Assembly (NCBI GenBank): GCA_008636095.1
Contig: VSJD01000322.1
Span: forward strand, 1-15,417
Direction: 5' to 3'
Source: Kiritimatiellota bacterium
GTDB taxonomy: Bacteria > Verrucomicrobiota > Kiritimatiellia > JAAZAB01
Length of the DNA stretch: 15,417 nt
Part shown: one piece after another, positions 7,596 through 13,401 of the stretch
Layout: every line of letters begins with the position of its first letter
Position numbering within the stretch: position 1 is the stretch's first letter
Position numbers and translations under genes: made by a program
The notes under the pieces: generated by a model
Database searches by the model: none
The model's input: the letters and a program-made list of their open reading frames with translations, nothing else
What the model was told of the DNA's origin: nothing

Positions 7596-10163
7596 CTAAC
7601 TGATTACTTCCAGAATCTCCACCGGGCATTCGGGGATGGCCGCCAGGAAGAACCGGCCATACCACTTGCTCACAATCCGCGCATCCAGGATCGCAATGAT
7701 GCCCTCATCCGTGCCGGTCCGGATAAGCCGCCCCACGCCCTGCCGGAATTTAAGAATCGCTTCCGGCAGGGAATATTCCTTGAATGGATCGCCGCCCTGG
7801 GCCTTGATCCGTTCCATGCGGGCCTTGATCACGGGCTCGTCGGGCACGGCGAACGGCAGGCGCACGATGATCACGTTGCTCAACGCCTCACCGCGCACGT
7901 CCACGCCCATCCAGAAACTGTCCAGCCCGAACAGGACGGCGGAATTTTCGATTTTTCCGCCAGAGGCGGACCCGCCTTCGGCGGGCGATTGCCGATTTTC
8001 GATTTCGGAACCGTCCGTTTTTAGACATTCGGTCCGGCGGATGCCGGATTGGTCGTTGGGCGTTTGCTCTTCTTCATTCCCTCCGGCGTCTGGCGTCCGG
8101 CGTCCGGCGTCCGCCTTATCATTCGCCCGTCGAAACCGGTCCAGCATTACGTGCCGGGAAAGCCCTGTTCCCTGCACCAGGGGAATAATGCCCTCCGCTT
8201 CAAAAAAAGGTTCCAAGTCCCGCGCCACAGACTTCATCATCTCGGCGTTGGTGAACAGCGCGAAGGCCCGGCCTTGTGATTTTTTCACAAAATAACGGAT
8301 AGCCTGGGAAGCCGCGGCGGTAAAGGCTTGTTTGTCGTTGGGATCGGGCATGTCGCCGGCAATATAAACCCGCATCTGGCGCGTATAATTAAACGGCGAG
8401 CCCACGACCAGCTCCCGGCACCGCGTGGCACCGATTCTTTGCCTGAAGTAGGCTAACGATGCACCGTTAGCCGTTCTTGGTTCTTCGCCTGCCCCGCCGT
8501 AGCGGCTTCGCGTAGAGGGGTTCTTCGTTCTTCGTTCACTGATCGCTGTTTTATGATTTTGTCCACTGACCTCTGTTTCCTGATTTTGTTCACTGATCTC
8601 TGACCTCTGTTCTCTGACCTCTGTTTTTCGTCCGCCCTTCACGGCGAGCGTCGCCGAGGTCAGGATCACGGAGGGATAGGCTTCAAACAGTTTTTTTTCG
8701 AGGATCGGCGCTACTGCGATCGGCGCGGAATACAGCACCCACTGCCGGCGGCGCGCCCCTTCGCATGCCACCCAATAGACATGGTTCTCGGCCGTCTGCT
8801 TTAGAAACATATCCAGCGCGGCGCACATATCCAGTCCGCGCCGGACAACGGCGGTCAATTCGGCCTGAAGATCGGCATCTTGCATGGCTTCGGCCAGGCG
8901 CTTGACCGCTCGCGCAATTTTTTCCTGGCGGGCCCCCAGGAGCGTTGCAAACACCAGCGGCGCGCGGACAATGCGCCGGGTGTCCTTCGCCTCCAGGTGC
9001 GCCCACTGTTTGACTTCCAGGAAGAAATGCTCGACGTCCTCCCACATCCGGGATGCCTCGTGGGCGATCTCGCTTTCCTTCAATACCGCCAGCAGGCCCT
9101 TGCCGGTCTCGGGGGTATAGAGGCGTCGAAGCCAGTGCTCGAAGGCGCCCTGGGAAAGCCTCAGTCCCAAATGCTCGCTGGCCGTATCTTCCAGGCAATG
9201 GGCCTCGTCCAGCACGAGGGTATCGAAGGCCGGCAGGAGCCCCTTGCCGTTTTCGCGCAAGGCCAGGTCGGAAAAGAACAGGTGGTGATTGAGTACCAGC
9301 AGGTCGGCCTCAAAGGCCCGGGCGCGGGCCTTCATCAGAAAACAGCGCACGTAATGCGGGCACTTGCGCGCCAGGCAGTTGTCGTGTTCCGAGCAAACCT
9401 GGCTCCAGATTTCGGGCATGCCCTTGGCCTGCCCGAAATTGCTGATTGCTGATTTTTGATTGCTGATTTCTGACCCGCCTGCAGCGCTATGCGCAGCATT
9501 GCGGGCAGGTTGCTGACCTCCCTGCTTCGCCAAGGCTTCCCCCTTCGCTTCAGAAGCTACGGAGGACACGTCGCAGGGCAGGCTGACCTCTGACCTCTGA
9601 TCTCTGATCTCTGGGACCCAGTCGGCCAGACTGCCATCCTGGGTTTCATCGGCCCAGCGGCGCAAGCGCGCGAGTTCGCGTTCCTGGGCCTTATTAAAGA
9701 GATCGCCGCTGGTGTGGCGCGCGCGCTCCAGCCGACGCAGGCAAAGATAATTTGTACGGCCCTTGCACAGCGCGACCTTGAAATCCAGGCCCAGGTGATG
9801 CAAAAGAAAGGGCAGGTCCTTAAAGACCAATTGTTCCTGAAGGTTTATGGTATAGGTGGAGACGGCCACCGGACGCTGTTGTTCCTTGGCCAGCAGGATG
9901 AGCGGCACCAGGTAGGCAAAGGTTTTGCCGACACCCGTGCCGGCCTCCACCGCCAGGTGCTCCGGCTTGAGGATTGCCGCGGCTATCGTCTCGGCCATGG
10001 CCATTTGCTGGGGTCGGGCTTCGAACGCAAAGCCGTCGGCTTCCGCGGGGCCGGATTCGACCAAGCCGGACTTGGCCAATACTCCGTCAGCCTGAAAAAA
10101 AGCACGGACCTGCTCCGGAATCTGCGAGTGTTCATCCGCCATAGGATCCGGCTGCGCAATCAT
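7596..10163 (-). CDS. dinG: DinG/XPD-family iron-sulfur DNA helicase with three in-frame inserts
   Basis: A superfamily 2 ATP-dependent 5'-3' DNA helicase expected to act in repair of structured DNA or R-loops. ATG 10163 has AAGG eight bases upstream; GTG 10172 is an alternative in-frame start (residue numbers here count from 10172, 858 residues). Motifs in order: Walker A AGTGVGKT (77-84); first cluster cysteine C144 in GRTNYLC; C266, C271 and C277 with the spacing of the E. coli DinG cluster ligands; NHHLFF (295-300); DEAH (322-325); ILTSATL (503-509); SFWMGVD (752-758); and motif VI QGVGRLIRTG (811-820). All key motifs are intact. Three low-complexity blocks at residues about 188-247, 513-571 and 684-744 have no counterpart in the family and coincide with heptanucleotide and hairpin DNA. 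dinG is a family-level name; YoaA- or CshA-like paralogues cannot be excluded. Confidence 0.93.
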   Translation of the reverse strand: MIAQPDPMADEHSQIPEQVRAFFQADGVLAKSGLVESGPAEADGFAFEARPQQMAMAETIAAAILKPEHLAVEAGTGVGKTFAYLVPLILLAKEQQRPVAVSTYTINLQEQLVFKDLPFLLHHLGLDFKVALCKGRTNYLCLRRLERARHTSGDLFNKAQERELARLRRWADETQDGSLADWVPEIRDQRSEVSLPCDVSSVASEAKGEALAKQGGQQPARNAAHSAAGGSEISNQKSAISNFGQAKGMPEIWSQVCSEHDNCLARKCPHYVRCFLMKARARAFEADLLVLNHHLFFSDLALRENGKGLLPAFDTLVLDEAHCLEDTASEHLGLRLSQGAFEHWLRRLYTPETGKGLLAVLKESEIAHEASRMWEDVEHFFLEVKQWAHLEAKDTRRIVRAPLVFATLLGARQEKIARAVKRLAEAMQDADLQAELTAVVRRGLDMCAALDMFLKQTAENHVYWVACEGARRRQWVLYSAPIAVAPILEKKLFEAYPSVILTSATLAVKGGRKTEVREQRSEISEQNQETEVSGQNHKTAISERRTKNPSTRSRYGGAGEEPRTANGASLAYFRQRIGATRCRELVVGSPFNYTRQMRVYIAGDMPDPNDKQAFTAAASQAIRYFVKKSQGRAFALFTNAEMMKSVARDLEPFFEAEGIIPLVQGTGLSRHVMLDRFRRANDKADAGRRTPDAGGNEEEQTPNDQSGIRRTECLKTDGSEIENRQSPAEGGSASGGKIENSAVLFGLDSFWMGVDVRGEALSNVIIVRLPFAVPDEPVIKARMERIKAQGGDPFKEYSLPEAILKFRQGVGRLIRTGTDEGIIAILDARIVSKWYGRFFLAAIPECPVEILEVIS
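7941..8123 (-). repeat. Insert 3 in the helicase gene: heptamer and hairpin DNA
   Basis: The plus strand shows GGCGTCT followed by three GGCGTCC units at about 8088-8114. It also carries TCGAAAA-type words and two adjacent hairpins (CCGCC/GGCGG and CCCGCC/GGCGGG) near 7955-7985. The coding strand reads without stops as a polar peptide with TPDAGG and SEIENRQSP. It sits between the helix ending MLDRFRR and the strand AVLFGLDSFW, that is, in a loop of the second helicase domain. Confidence 0.75.
8460..8636 (-). repeat. Insert 2 in the helicase gene: heptamer array
   Basis: Degenerate units of seven bases run along the plus strand, including TGACCTC, TGTTCTC, TGATCTC and TGTTTCC, and further on repeated GAAGAAC-type words with a CGTAGCGGCTTCGCG palindromic block. 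The coding strand gives a heptad-like peptide (EVREQRS, EISEQNQ, ETEVSGQ). It follows directly after ILTSATLAVKGG and precedes SLAYFRQRIG. Confidence 0.8.
9432..9611 (-). repeat. Insert 1 in the helicase gene: heptamers flanking palindromes
   Basis: The two ends are heptamer arrays (GATTGCT/GATTTTT/GATTTCT at 9440-9470 and TGACCTC/TGATCTC at 9582-9610). Between them lie palindromic GC-rich blocks, including GCTGCGC/GCGCTGC-type stems near 9480-9510 and the word AGCTACGGAGGAC near 9555. The encoded peptide begins EIRDQRSEVS and ends SEISNQKSAISN. It lies between the first and second cluster cysteines, so it enlarges the iron-sulfur domain. Confidence 0.8.
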
Positions 10164-10207
10164 GGTAAGCACCTTGATTTTGATGTCTTCCGCAGAATCT
10201 GAAGATA

Positions 10208-10247
10208 GATCGGCAAGAATTCACCACGGAGGCACGGAAGCACGGAG
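10208..10247 (+). repeat. Left arm of the 40-bp inverted repeat
   Basis: Reverse complement of 10814-10853 with two mismatches. It contains CACCACGGAGGCACGG. It lies 36 bases upstream of the helicase GTG, so it also overlaps the likely helicase promoter or leader region. Confidence 0.85.
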
Positions 10248-10273
10248 GATAAAAACGGAAGAGGAGGTTCCAT

Positions 10274-10310
10274 CAAATCCAAGATTGACGGAGCGCCAAT
10301 CTCGGATTTG
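10274..10310. repeat. Imperfect hairpin 38 bases downstream of the GxxExxY stop
   Basis: A 14-base stem with one mismatch (CAAATCCAAGATTG against CAATCTCGGATTTG) around a nine-base loop. No U-tract follows on the minus strand, so an intrinsic terminator is only a weak possibility. It may instead be part of the surrounding repeat unit. Confidence 0.6.
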
Positions 10311-10347
10311 ACGGAATTGTCTGTATTGGGGAGAAAGCCGAGCGATT

Positions 10348-10719
10348 TCACAGCACCATCCGTTTAAGCCCCTGCTTGAGGGTCGACACATTGAAATTGA
10401 TTAACAGTCCAACCCGGCATTTGGTCAATTTCATATATGTTAATAGTTGTGCCTCATGAATCGCTTCCAGTTGAGCGACTGCTTTTAACTCCACCACAAC
10501 CTTATGTTGCACAACAAAATCAAGTCGCAGATCGTCTCCAACCCGCTCGCCTTTATAAATTAGTGGCAGACTCAGTTGGTTCTCAAAAGATATGTGCCTT
10601 AATCGCAATTCAACACACATGCTTCTCTCGTAGATTTCTTCGTATAGCCCAGGCCCCCAGTGCTTGTGAACCTCAATCGCCGCACCGATTATTTGTTCGG
10701 TCAGTTCTTCTTCGATCAT
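10348..10719 (-). CDS. GxxExxY family protein (PD-(D/E)XK nuclease-like fold)
   Basis: 123 residues from ATG 10719, preceded by AGGAGG (10730-10735) ten bases upstream. The diagnostic motif is present as G24-L-Y-E27-E-I-Y30. A nuclease-like core follows: D67 in LRLDFVV, then V-V-E77-L-K79, which matches the D...ExK pattern of PD-(D/E)XK enzymes. C-terminal INFNVSTLKQGLKR is also typical of the family. Biochemical function of the family is not established to my knowledge; a nucleic-acid-cleaving or binding role is inferred from the fold. Length is normal. The gene is alone between two inverted-repeat arms and hairpins, which suggests it travels as a unit. Expression probably depends on a promoter in or next to the right-hand hairpin region. 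Confidence 0.92.
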   Translation of the reverse strand: MIEEELTEQIIGAAIEVHKHWGPGLYEEIYERSMCVELRLRHISFENQLSLPLIYKGERVGDDLRLDFVVQHKVVVELKAVAQLEAIHEAQLLTYMKLTKCRVGLLINFNVSTLKQGLKRMVL

Positions 10720-10729
10720 GACAAATTAT

Positions 10730-10735
10730 CCTCCT
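10730..10735 (-). promoter_or_regulatory. Ribosome-binding site of the GxxExxY gene
   Basis: AGGAGG on the minus strand, ten bases before ATG 10719. It fixes the start of this gene. Confidence 0.7.
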
Positions 10736-10759
10736 CTCTTCCTTCTCCCATGACAAGTC

Positions 10760-10808
10760 ATTGCTTGAAATCAGATTTTGCGTTTAGCAAAACCTGATTT
10801 CAAGCAAT
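10760..10808. repeat. 22-bp hairpin upstream of the GxxExxY gene
   Basis: Left half 10760-10781 and right half 10787-10808 are reverse complements except for one position, with the five-base loop GTTTA. It lies 41 bases upstream of the start codon, inside the right arm of the outer inverted repeat. It could regulate the leader or be part of the mobile unit. Confidence 0.85.
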
Positions 10809-10813
10809 CTCTT

Positions 10814-10853
10814 CTCCGTGTTTCCGTGCCTCCGTGGTGAATTCTTTCCGATC
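10814..10853 (-). repeat. Right arm of the 40-bp inverted repeat
   Basis: Pairs with 10208-10247 (38 of 40). The right arm ends about 35 bases before the duplicated tRNA-Gly upstream block. Confidence 0.85.
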
Positions 10854-10887
10854 AACCCACAGATTTCCCCGTTCCGGTAAAGCCAAT

Positions 10888-10930
10888 AAAATATTACTTG
10901 CAAATAGCCGGTAATTCTGCCAAGAATATA
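10888..10930 (+). promoter_or_regulatory. Upstream block of the split tRNA-Gly copy
   Basis: A 43-base block that matches 11104-11146 at 34 of 43 positions without gaps and lies 17 bases before the tRNA. It includes TTGCAA and, 21 bases further, AATATA. These could be promoter elements, although the spacing is long for a sigma-70 promoter. Conservation shows that the tRNA was duplicated together with its promoter region. Confidence 0.45.
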
Positions 10931-10947
10931 GTCAGTTTTTCACTCAA

Positions 10948-11061
10948 GCGAGCGTAGCTCAGTGGTAGAGCTCTACCTTGCCAAGGTAGATGTCGAGCCC
11001 CGCCACGAGCGCGGGGTAAAGGTTCAAACCTGTCCCGCGTTTCGCGGGATCCCTTCGCTCG
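10948..11061 (+). pseudogene. tRNA-Gly(GCC) copy split by two hairpin inserts
   Basis: Bases 10948-10997 are identical to the 5' 50 bases of the intact tRNA at 11163, including the GCC anticodon loop. A 23-base hairpin insert (CCCCGC/GCGGGG stem, ending TAAA) then occupies 10998-11020. GGTTCAAA follows at 11021-11028. A second 21-base insert (TCCCGCG/CGCGGGA stem) fills 11029-11049, then TCCCTTCGCTCG. The acceptor ends in ACACA instead of CTCCA, so the last acceptor pair and the CCA are lost. Most likely a dead copy, unless the inserts are removed from the RNA. Confidence 0.7.
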
Positions 11062-11103
11062 ACACATGGTTATACGATAAATTTTTTGTTTTCTTAAAGG
11101 TAT

Positions 11104-11146
11104 AAAATATTTCTTGTAAACAGACGTTCGTTCTGACAAGGATATA
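11104..11146 (+). promoter_or_regulatory. Upstream block of the intact tRNA-Gly
   Basis: Second copy of the 43-base block (34 of 43 identical to 10888-10930), with TTGTAA and GATATA at the matching positions, 16 bases before the tRNA. Probable promoter region by conservation and position. Confidence 0.45.
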
Positions 11147-11162
11147 CATTTTTCTAAGTAAT

Positions 11163-11237
11163 GCGAGCGTAGCTCAGTGGTAGAGCTCTACCTTGCCAAG
11201 GTAGATGTCGAGGGTTCAAATCCCTTCGCTCGCTCCA
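11163..11237 (+). tRNA. tRNA-Gly(GCC)
   Basis: An intact 75-base cloverleaf. Acceptor GCGAGCG pairs perfectly with CGCTCGC, the discriminator is T and the CCA is encoded. The D arm carries AGTGGTAG. The anticodon arm is CTACC-TTGCCAA-GGTAG with anticodon GCC at 11195-11197. The T arm is GAGGG-TTCAAAT-CCCTT with one G-U pair. It decodes GGC and GGU glycine codons. Confidence 0.97.
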
Positions 11238-11242
11238 GTTTC

Positions 11243-11330
11243 CCTTGCCAAGGTAGATGTCGAGGTCCCGCCTCCGGCGGGATAAAGTTCAAACCTGTCC
11301 CGCGTTTCGCGGGATCCCTTCGCTCGCTCC
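11243..11330 (+). pseudogene. tRNA-Gly 3' fragment with hairpin inserts
   Basis: Starting five bases after the intact tRNA, the segment repeats the tRNA from the middle of the anticodon stem (CCTTGCCAAGGTAG) to the acceptor (CGCTCGCTCC). It is interrupted at the same two places as the copy at 10948. Insert one (11265-11286) has stem TCCCGCC/GGCGGGA and again ends TAAA. Insert two (11294-11314) is identical to that of the first copy. The 5' half is missing, so it cannot fold as a tRNA. Confidence 0.75.
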
Positions 11331-11367
11331 CTCCTTCGCGAAGCCGCTACGGAGGGCACGCCAGCCT
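11331..11367. repeat. Palindromic repeat between tRNA fragment and pgi stop
   Basis: CTCCTTCGCGAAGCCGCTAC followed by GGAGGG forms an imperfect palindrome. The words recur inside the helicase gene (CGTAGCGGCTTCGCG near 8501) and, more loosely, at 9555 and 15160, so it belongs to a dispersed repeat family in this genome. Confidence 0.5.
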
Positions 11368-11390
11368 TCACCTTCCGCCTTCAGCCTTTC
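11361..11390 (-). repeat. Heptamer array forming the pgi C-terminus and stop
   Basis: On the coding strand the sequence reads AAGGCTG, AAGGCGG, AAGGTGA, AGGCTGG, a degenerate seven-base repeat. The pgi TGA lies in the third unit. The related word AGCCTTCAGCCT recurs at about 13307-13318. Confidence 0.6.
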
Positions 11391-13017
11391 GATATTTCCT
11401 GATCAGCGCATTTGTTGACGAATCGTGCCGCAGTTCCGGCTCTGTCGTCGCAATCAATTCCGGCAGAATTTTACCGGCGAGTTCCTTGCCCAGTTGAACA
11501 CCCCACTGGTCAAACGAAAAAATATCCCAGATCACGCCTTGCGTAAAAATCTTGTGCTCGTAAAGCGCAATCAGCGCGCCCAGCACGGCGGGCGTTAATT
11601 CGTCCGCCAGGATCGTGTTGGTCGGCCGGTTACCCTCAAACACTTTGTGCCCAACGAGTTCAGACGGAGTCCCTTGCGCCGCCACCTCAGTGGCAGTCGC
11701 CACCTCGGCGGCCGTGCGCCCGAACGCCAGGGCTTCCGTCTGCGCAAAGCAATTCGCCATCAACTTGGCATGGTGATCTCCAACCGGATTATGCGACCGG
11801 CCAAATCCGATAAAATCCGCCGGAATCAGTTTGGTACCCTGATGAATCAACTGGTAAAAGGCATGCTGACCGTTGGTGCCCGGCTCGCCCCAGATAATCG
11901 GCCCGGTTTGCCAGCCAACCGTCCGCCCCTGCTGGTCTACCGATTTGCCGTTACTTTCCATGTCGGCCTGCTGGAGATAGGCGGCCAACCGGCAAAGGTA
12001 TTGATCGTAGGGCAGGATGGCGTAGGTTGCGGCCCCGAAGAAATTATTATACCAAATTCCCAGAAGCCCAAGGATCACGGGCATATTGCGCTCCAGCGGC
12101 GCCTGGGCAAAATGTCGGTCCATGGCATGAAACCCGTCCAGCATCGCCAGAAAATGTTCCGGTGAAATGGCCACCATCAGCGCCAATCCCACCGCCGAAC
12201 ACAGCGAATAGCGCCCCCCCACCCAATCCCAGAACTCGAACATGTTCTGCGGATCAATGCCGAAACGCGCGACTTCCTGCGCATTGGTGGATACCGCCAC
12301 GAAATGACGCGCCACGGCTTTTTCATCCTTCAGTGCCGCCAGGCACCAGGCCCGCGCGGTCTGTGCATTGGTCATGGTTTCCTGGGTGGTGAACGTTTTC
12401 GAGGTGACAATAAACAGCGTCTCCTCGGGGACCAGGTCGCGCGTAGCCTCCACGATGTGCGTGGCGTCAACATTGGAAACAAATCGCACGGTCAAATCCC
12501 GCTGGGAGTAAGCTTTCAACGCCTCATAGGCCATGGCCGGCCCCAGGTCCGACCCGCCGATGCCGATGTTAACGATCGCCCGGATGCGCTTTCCCGTATA
12601 TCCGCGCCATGCGCCGGACCGTACATCCCGCGCAAACGCCTGCATCTTGGCCAGCACGCGGTTGACCTCCGGCATGACGTCCACGCCCTTGACGTAAATC
12701 GGAGTATTGCCCCGGTTACGCAGGGCCACGTGCAGGACCGGTCGGTTTTCCGTGCGATTGATGGGTTGGCCCGTGAACATGGCCGTGCGCGCCGCTTCCA
12801 CCCCGCAGGCACGGGCCAACGCCGCCAACCGTTGCATTGTTTCTTCGGTCACGCGGTTCTTCGAGTAATCCAGCATCAGCCCTTCCGCTGAGAGCGTGAA
12901 GTGCTCCGCCCGGCGCGGATCGCGTGCAAAGAGCTCGCGCAGGTGTACCCCGCGCAGGTCATCATAATGCGCCGTCAGGGCTTTCCATTCCGGCAAATCA
13001 GTCAGACGTGATTTCAT
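11368..13017 (-). CDS. pgi: Glucose-6-phosphate isomerase
   Basis: 549 residues, the usual length for bacterial Pgi, converting glucose 6-phosphate and fructose 6-phosphate in the cytoplasm for glycolysis and gluconeogenesis. ATG 13017 follows AGGAGGGG (13025-13032) with seven bases of spacing. Visible family motifs: [12 protein letters not shown] (149-160), [14 protein letters not shown] (205-218) for phosphate binding, DWVGGRYS with R269, DMESNGK with catalytic base E354, [19 protein letters not shown] with ring-opening H385, and [13 protein letters not shown] with K511. These correspond to E357, H388, K518 and R272 of the animal enzyme. It appears complete and active. The last few residues (KAEGGR) and the stop codon come from a heptamer repeat. 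It is transcribed alone, divergently from the fusion gene. Confidence 0.98.
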   Translation of the reverse strand: MKSRLTDLPEWKALTAHYDDLRGVHLRELFARDPRRAEHFTLSAEGLMLDYSKNRVTEETMQRLAALARACGVEAARTAMFTGQPINRTENRPVLHVALRNRGNTPIYVKGVDVMPEVNRVLAKMQAFARDVRSGAWRGYTGKRIRAIVNIGIGGSDLGPAMAYEALKAYSQRDLTVRFVSNVDATHIVEATRDLVPEETLFIVTSKTFTTQETMTNAQTARAWCLAALKDEKAVARHFVAVSTNAQEVARFGIDPQNMFEFWDWVGGRYSLCSAVGLALMVAISPEHFLAMLDGFHAMDRHFAQAPLERNMPVILGLLGIWYNNFFGAATYAILPYDQYLCRLAAYLQQADMESNGKSVDQQGRTVGWQTGPIIWGEPGTNGQHAFYQLIHQGTKLIPADFIGFGRSHNPVGDHHAKLMANCFAQTEALAFGRTAAEVATATEVAAQGTPSELVGHKVFEGNRPTNTILADELTPAVLGALIALYEHKIFTQGVIWDIFSFDQWGVQLGKELAGKILPELIATTEPELRHDSSTNALIRKYRKAEGGR

Positions 13018-13024
13018 AGGACTA

Positions 13025-13032
13025 CCCCTCCT
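13025..13032 (-). promoter_or_regulatory. Ribosome-binding site of pgi
   Basis: AGGAGGGG on the minus strand, seven bases before ATG 13017. It decides the start codon. Confidence 0.8.
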
Positions 13033-13106
13033 GCAAAGAATTGCCCACGTAACACGGATACTGAAGCACTATATCCGCAAAAGATGTCAAATGCAATCGT
13101 GACTAC

Positions 13107-13294
13107 TCAGGTGTTCGGTGTTCAGGGTTCGGGGTTCAGGGTTCGGGGTTCAGGTTGAAATCCAGTAATCCCGCTTAATTAAACGTGTCGCAACATTTTG
13201 TATTTCAATTGCTTGAGATAAACACGGCAGGGAAAAATGTTTGCATCGGCAACCTGATTCTTCCGGTTCCGAACACCGAACACTGAACACCTGA
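13107..13294. repeat. Inverted heptamer arrays in the pgi upstream region
   Basis: The left arm 13107-13132 and right arm 13269-13294 are reverse complements at 23 of 26 positions. On the left the heptamers continue (GTGTTCG, GTGTTCA, GGGTTCG, GGGTTCA and so on) to about 13154; on the right they read GAACACC, GAACACT, GAACACC. The nine-base word AATGCAATC occurs at 13090-13098 and again at 13294-13302, close to the outer ends. This resembles a small non-autonomous element, but an eight-base gap separates the left word from the arm. Confidence 0.6.
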
Positions 13295-13401
13295 ATGCAA
13301 TCAACAGCCTTCAGCCTGCTTTAAGGCTTTCCAAGCGCCGGCCCAATGGCCATACTGGCGGCGTGTTATTAACTCTTAACAACCTAACACTGACGGCCCG
13401 C

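Larger units (their letters stand above)
10208..10853. mobile_element. Putative inverted-repeat-bounded unit carrying a GxxExxY gene
   Basis: The arms at 10208-10247 and 10814-10853 are reverse complements at 38 of 40 positions. They are made of an eight-base-periodic CACGGAGG/CACGGAAG motif followed by AATTC. They enclose exactly one gene (10348-10719) and two internal hairpins. The arrangement looks like a cargo unit with terminal inverted repeats. No transposase and no clear target duplication are present, so it would have to be non-autonomous, or mobilised by a mechanism involving the GxxExxY protein itself (speculative). Confidence 0.4.
13018..13401. other. Divergent intergenic region between pgi and the fusion gene
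   Basis: Both genes must be driven from here, but I cannot place promoters with confidence. Apart from the pgi ribosome-binding site, the region is mostly occupied by the heptamer inverted repeat at 13107-13294. Its AT-rich centre contains TTAATTAAAC and TTGTATTTCAATTGC. No small gene is apparent. Confidence 0.6.

Noticed and set aside
8460..8636. Repeat array considered as a CRISPR
   Set aside because: Units are seven bases, degenerate and contiguous, with no spacers of constant length and no cas genes.
8683..9452. Frames of 171 codons (minus) and 190 codons (plus) over the helicase
   Set aside because: Both overlap conserved helicase sequence in other frames; they are by-products of high GC content.
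10998..11049. tRNA inserts considered as archaeal-type introns
   Set aside because: Gene content is bacterial, the acceptor end of that copy is damaged, and the hairpins resemble dispersed repeats. Kept as a finding, but introns are not the preferred reading.
10894..11139. Minus-strand frame of 81 codons over the tRNA-Gly region
   Set aside because: It is antisense to the split tRNA and its promoter blocks, and it reads through the hairpin inserts.
11647..12891. Plus-strand frames of 172 and 195 codons over pgi
   Set aside because: The opposite strand encodes an intact, motif-complete Pgi.
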